From Tenacibaculum piscium (GTDB lineage Bacteria; Bacteroidota; Bacteroidia; Flavobacteriales; Flavobacteriaceae): 64,000 bases of DNA. The DNA lies in NCBI RefSeq assembly GCF_021390715.1, contig NZ_JAJGWT010000006.1, positions 4,410-68,409 on the forward strand, in the 5' to 3' direction. A program made the translations under genes and the position numbers. The notes beneath the pieces are model-generated. The model saw nothing but the letters and a program-made list of their open reading frames with translations. It did no database searches and had not been told where the DNA came from. This document shows positions 60,455 through 64,000 of this stretch, piece after piece (the first letter of the stretch is position 1; every line of letters begins with the position of its first letter).

Positions 60455-61114
60455 ATGATTATGGCAAAAAAGAAGAATATTACCCAAGATAAAATTATAG
60501 AATTATACATGAATTCAGTATTAATTTCAGGAAAACCGAATTCTATTTATGCTTTTGCCCTTCAAAATAATTTTGAAGAAACCGATTTTTATAAACATTT
60601 TTCAAGTTTTAAGAGTTTAGAAAAATCAATATTTGGAATTTTTGCTAAAGAAACAATCCATTTATTGCATAAAACAGAGGCTTATCAAGAATATTCATCA
60701 AAAGATAAATTACTAAGTTTTTATTTTACTTTTTTTGAATTATTAACTGCAAACAGATCCTATGTTTTGTGGCAATTTCAAGATATGAAATCGGATTTTT
60801 CAAAACTAGCAGTTTTAAAAGAATTACGTTCAGAATTTCTAAAATATATCAGTGAAATTGAAATAGAAAAAATTGATTTTAAGAATGATAAAATCAATAA
60901 AATTCAAGATAAAACAATAACAGAAGCTTATTGGATGCAATTATTAATGATTCTGAAATTTTGGATTGATGATGAATCTTCAAACTTCGAAAAAACAGAT
61001 GTTTTTATTGAAAAATCAATTAAAGCTGCTTTTGAAATTCAACAAATAACTCCCGTAAAAAGCGTTATTGATTTAGCGAAATTTTTATGGAAAGAAAAAG
61101 GAATGTCAACATAA
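60455..61114 (+). CDS. TetR-family regulator of the pigment operon region
   Basis: The 219-aa protein has a TetR-like N-terminus: ITQDKIIELYMNSVLISGKPNSIYAFALQNNFEETDFYKHFSSFKSLEKSIFG, where the HTH is weaker than usual, followed by a helical ligand domain ending WKEKGMST. It starts 20 bp after tspO (ATG at 60455 or the later ATG at 60461) and is followed after 6 bp by the ABC1 kinase gene. It could sense a lipid, quinone or pigment-related ligand; this is inference. Confidence 0.75.
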   Translation: MIMAKKKNITQDKIIELYMNSVLISGKPNSIYAFALQNNFEETDFYKHFSSFKSLEKSIFGIFAKETIHLLHKTEAYQEYSSKDKLLSFYFTFFELLTANRSYVLWQFQDMKSDFSKLAVLKELRSEFLKYISEIEIEKIDFKNDKINKIQDKTITEAYWMQLLMILKFWIDDESSNFEKTDVFIEKSIKAAFEIQQITPVKSVIDLAKFLWKEKGMST

Positions 61115-61120
61115 GAAAAT

Positions 61121-62431
61121 ATGAAAAGACTCGATAAAATACCAACATCAAAAATAGAAAGAACAACTAAATTAGTTACTACAGGTTTAAAACTTGGTGT
61201 AAACTATGCAAAGTATTACGGAAATAAAATCACAAAATCAGAAGAAGAGGCAAGAGCTCAGTTAAATGAAGATAATGCAACTGATATTTATGACGGTTTA
61301 AAAGAATTAAAAGGTTCGGCATTAAAAGTAGCACAAATGCTGAGTATGGAAAAGAATTTATTGCCAAGTGCGTATGTTGAAAAATTTTCGTTATCACAAT
61401 TTTCTGTTCCGCCACTTTCAGGACCTTTAGTAGTTAAAACTTTTAAAAAATATTTTAACAAAACACCTGAAGATGTTTTTGATACGTTTACAGCAGAATC
61501 TGTAAATGCAGCAAGTATCGGACAGGTTCATAAAGCTACGATAGGCGAAAAAATATTGGCTGTTAAAATTCAATATCCTGGTGTTGCAAATAGTATTTCT
61601 ACGGATTTAGCATTGGTAAAACCGATTGCGATGAAAATGTTTAATATAAGAGGCGAAGGTTCTGATGAATATTTTAAAGAAGTTGAAAGTAAGCTATTAG
61701 AAGAAACAAATTACGTTTTAGAATTAGCACAGAGTAACGAAATAGCGAATGCTTGTGCACATATTCCAAATTTAAAATTCCCAAAATATTACGAAGAATT
61801 TTCTACGGATAGAATTTTAACTATGGATTGGATGGACGGAATTCATTTGTCGGAATTTACATCAAAAGGATATGATCAGCAAACGGCAAATAAATTAGGA
61901 CAAGCATTATGGGATTTTTATATGTATCAAATGCATGTGTTAAAAAAAGTACATGCCGATCCGCATCCTGGTAATTTTTTGGTATCCAAAGAAAATGATT
62001 TAATTGTTATCGATTTTGGATGTATGAAAGAAGTACCAATGACTTTTTATACGCCATATTTCGAATTAGCCAAACGAGAAAATATTGAAAATCCTGCTTT
62101 TTTTGAAAGTAAATTATACGAATTAGAAATTTTAAGAAAAGATGATTCCGAAGAAGAAAAAGCCTTTTTTAAAGAATTGTTTTATGAAATGTTGTATTTA
62201 TTTACATCACCTTTTCAGCAAGAAAATTTTGATTTTTCTGATGGAGTTTTCTTTGGTAAAATAGCTGATTTAGGACAAAAATATGCAAAAAGTACTGAGT
62301 TGAAAAAAATGAACGGTAATAGAGGTTCAAAGCATTTTATTTATATCAACAGAACATTTTTTGGTTTGTATAATTTAATGCACGATTTAAAATCGACTCA
62401 TATAAAAATTAATAATTATAAGAATTTATAA
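61121..62431 (+). CDS. ABC1/AarF (UbiB-like) family kinase-like protein
   Basis: The 436-aa protein has the KxGQ-like N-terminal motif in LKGSALKVAQMLSMEKNLLP, the ATP region with ILAVKIQYPGVANSI, VHADPHPGNFLVSK and the metal-binding IDFGCMKE. UbiB/ABC1 members support quinone or carotenoid/tocopherol metabolism and stress survival. Its place in a light-regulated operon suggests a role in membrane antioxidant lipids. It is 6 bp after the TetR gene, and the next ATG follows its stop directly. Confidence 0.87.
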   Translation: MKRLDKIPTSKIERTTKLVTTGLKLGVNYAKYYGNKITKSEEEARAQLNEDNATDIYDGLKELKGSALKVAQMLSMEKNLLPSAYVEKFSLSQFSVPPLSGPLVVKTFKKYFNKTPEDVFDTFTAESVNAASIGQVHKATIGEKILAVKIQYPGVANSISTDLALVKPIAMKMFNIRGEGSDEYFKEVESKLLEETNYVLELAQSNEIANACAHIPNLKFPKYYEEFSTDRILTMDWMDGIHLSEFTSKGYDQQTANKLGQALWDFYMYQMHVLKKVHADPHPGNFLVSKENDLIVIDFGCMKEVPMTFYTPYFELAKRENIENPAFFESKLYELEILRKDDSEEEKAFFKELFYEMLYLFTSPFQQENFDFSDGVFFGKIADLGQKYAKSTELKKMNGNRGSKHFIYINRTFFGLYNLMHDLKSTHIKINNYKNL

Positions 62432-63043
62432 ATGCATTTATCAAGAAAAGCTATAGATGATATGAATCATCTGTATAAAATAAATTTGATGAACAGTATT
62501 TCTGGTTATAAACCAGCAAATTTAATTGCTACAAAATCGGAAGATGGAATTAGTAATGTAGCTGTTTTTAGTTCAGTTGTTCATTATGGTTCTAGTCCTG
62601 CAATTTTAGGATTTGTTTTGCGTCCTACAACCGTGGCAAGAAATACCTATGACAACATTAAAAAAACAGGTTTTTATACGATAAACGCTATTAACGAAGC
62701 CATAATTGAAGATGCACATCATACATCGGCTAAATATCCGTCAGGAGTTTCAGAGTTTGATAAAACCGATTTAACTGAAATTTATAAAGATGATTTTTTT
62801 GCACCTTATGTAGCTGAATCGCCTATAAAAATAGGAATGAAATTTTTAGAAGAACATCATATAAAAGCAAACGGAACTATTTTAATTTTAGGCGAAGTAA
62901 CCGATTTGTATTTTAAAGATTCAATGCTTTCTGAGGATGGTTTTTTAAATTTATCCGAAGAAAAAATTGCAGCAATTAATGGTTTAGATACGTATATGGT
63001 TGCAAAAGAATATCAAAGATTATCATACCAAAGACCAAAGTAA
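62432..63043 (+). CDS. FMN-binding flavin reductase-like protein
   Basis: The 203-aa protein belongs to the flavin reductase/DIM6 split-barrel group: FMN-contact segments IATKSEDGISNVAVFSSVVHYGSSPAILGFVLRP and RNTYDNIKKTGFYTINAIN. It could supply reduced flavin or reduce an unknown substrate. It starts directly after the kinase stop. Light-response loci of flavobacteria often carry such a gene near photolyase/cryptochrome genes; that is my recollection and needs checking beyond the window. Confidence 0.85.
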   Translation: MHLSRKAIDDMNHLYKINLMNSISGYKPANLIATKSEDGISNVAVFSSVVHYGSSPAILGFVLRPTTVARNTYDNIKKTGFYTINAINEAIIEDAHHTSAKYPSGVSEFDKTDLTEIYKDDFFAPYVAESPIKIGMKFLEEHHIKANGTILILGEVTDLYFKDSMLSEDGFLNLSEEKIAAINGLDTYMVAKEYQRLSYQRPK

Positions 63044-63074
63044 CACAATAATTAATATGTAAAACATCAAGAAA

Positions 63075-64000
63075 ATGAAAATTTTAATCACAGGAACAAC
63101 AGGATATATTGCAAAAAGATTGGTATTAAAATTACTAGATGCAGGTCATGAATTAGTATGCTGTGTCCGTGATTTAAAACGAATTCCTGATGAAATAGAA
63201 CATAAAGAGAATATCTCCTTTATAAAAGTTGATTTTTTACAAACCGAACAAATTGTTTTTCCTTCGGATATTGATGTTGCGTATTATTTAATTCATTCAA
63301 TGGCTACGGATGCTACTAATTTTGAAGATTTAGAGCAAACTTGTGCCAAGAATTTTAAAAATATTGTCGAAAAAACAAACTGTAAACAAGTCATTTATTT
63401 AAGTGGTATTGTAAATGATAGTTCTTTGTCTAAGCATTTGGCTTCTCGTTTTCAGGTAGAGAAAAATTTAGCTTCAAAAAAATATGCATTGACCACTTTT
63501 AGAGCAGGAATTATTGTTGGAAGCGGTAGTGCATCCTTTGAAATTATTAGAGATATTGTTGAAAAATTACCCGTAATGGTTACGCCAAAATGGTTGAATA
63601 CAAAATCGCAACCAATTGCAATTAGAGATGTATTAACTTTTTTAGAACGTGCCGTTGGAAATGAAAAACTGTACAACAAATCGTTTGATATTTGTGGTAC
63701 AGAAGTACTTACTTATAAAGAAATGCTTTTGCAGTTTTCAGAAGTAAGAGGCTTTAAACGTTACATACTTACACTACCTCTTTTAACGCCAAAATTATCA
63801 TCGTATTGGTTGTATTTTGTAACTTCTACATCTTTTAATTTAGCACAAGCTTTGGTAGATAGCATGAAAGTTGAGGTAATTGCTAAGCCAAGTAATATTA
63901 ATCAAATTTTAAATATATCACCTATTTCTTATAAAGAATCGGTCGATTTAGCTTTTCAACGAATAGAACAAAATGCTGTAATATCAAGTTGGAAAGATGC
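63075..64000 (+). CDS. NAD(P)-binding SDR-like protein (partial, cut by window end)
   Basis: The frame starts at ATG 63075 and is open to the end of the window (about 308 codons). The N-terminus MKILITGTTGYIAKRLVLKLL holds the TGxxGxI nucleotide loop of extended short-chain dehydrogenases. VAYYLIHSMATDA, VIYLSGI and FRAGIIVGSGS fit atypical SDR proteins related to NmrA or complex-I assembly factors, as do WLNTKSQPIAIRDV and YKEMLLQFSEVR. It lies 31 bp after the flavin reductase. The C-terminus is not seen. Confidence 0.82.
   Translation, partial: MKILITGTTGYIAKRLVLKLLDAGHELVCCVRDLKRIPDEIEHKENISFIKVDFLQTEQIVFPSDIDVAYYLIHSMATDATNFEDLEQTCAKNFKNIVEKTNCKQVIYLSGIVNDSSLSKHLASRFQVEKNLASKKYALTTFRAGIIVGSGSASFEIIRDIVEKLPVMVTPKWLNTKSQPIAIRDVLTFLERAVGNEKLYNKSFDICGTEVLTYKEMLLQFSEVRGFKRYILTLPLLTPKLSSYWLYFVTSTSFNLAQALVDSMKVEVIAKPSNINQILNISPISYKESVDLAFQRIEQNAVISSWKD

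Overview
The window is AT-rich chromosomal DNA from a member of the Bacteroidota, most likely a marine Flavobacteriaceae species of the Tenacibaculum/Polaribacter kind. The evidence is the TAnnTTTG -7 promoter boxes, a PorT-family barrel, GSCFA and DUF3098 proteins, CrtYcd-type lycopene cyclase in a zeaxanthin-type pigment operon, and intergenic repeats of a flavobacterial style. The genus is inference.

Region 1 (1 to about 9.8 kb) is an integrated accessory element beside a CAU tRNA. All its genes run leftward: a tyrosine recombinase next to the tRNA, a lone tail tape-measure-like gene between two 223-bp direct repeats, an unrecognised 269-aa gene, a small HTH regulator, and a tight operon of small genes (154, 115, 51, 96 and 86 aa). 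A 20-aa leader ORF follows, joined by TAATG to a replication-initiator-like gene, then two more small genes. The window opens inside a 45/53-bp tandem array with a stem-loop. No capsid, portal, terminase or relaxase gene is visible, so this looks like a small satellite-like or degraded element that replicates by its own initiator. Its left end is not identified.

Region 2 (9.9 to 18.4 kb) holds a polyprenyl synthase, a TetR-controlled RND efflux operon (TetR, TolC-like, adaptor, pump) and recX. Region 3 (18.4 to 34.9 kb) is housekeeping and envelope genes: single-cysteine thioredoxin-fold proteins, truB, uppP, ftsX, rbfA, a LolC/E-like permease, dusB, lepA, asparaginase, an ExbB/ExbD set and a PorT-like barrel. 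Region 4 (34.9 to 45.9 kb) runs leftward: rpoN, asnS, an MMPL-type exporter, frr, pyrH, tsf, rpsB, rpsI, rplM and an OmpA-family lipoprotein. Region 5 (46 to 55.2 kb) has apbE, map, gpmI, an M48 protease, aromatic amino-acid hydroxylase, rhodanese and GSCFA genes, with two long intergenic repeat elements.

Region 6 (55.3 kb to the end) is a probable light-response module. A MerR-family regulator carries the motifs of adenosylcobalamin photoreceptors (W-x9-EH and ExHxxG). It precedes a long operon: crtI, crtB, crtZ, a crtYcd-type cyclase, tspO, a TetR regulator, an ABC1/AarF kinase, a flavin reductase and an NAD(P)-binding protein cut by the window end. A palindrome lies in the spacer of the predicted crtI promoter and is a candidate operator.

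The most unusual items are the tape-measure cassette with its covarying terminators and copied regulator start, the leader motif shared by several element genes, the stem-loop tandem array, and the CarH-like pigment switch.
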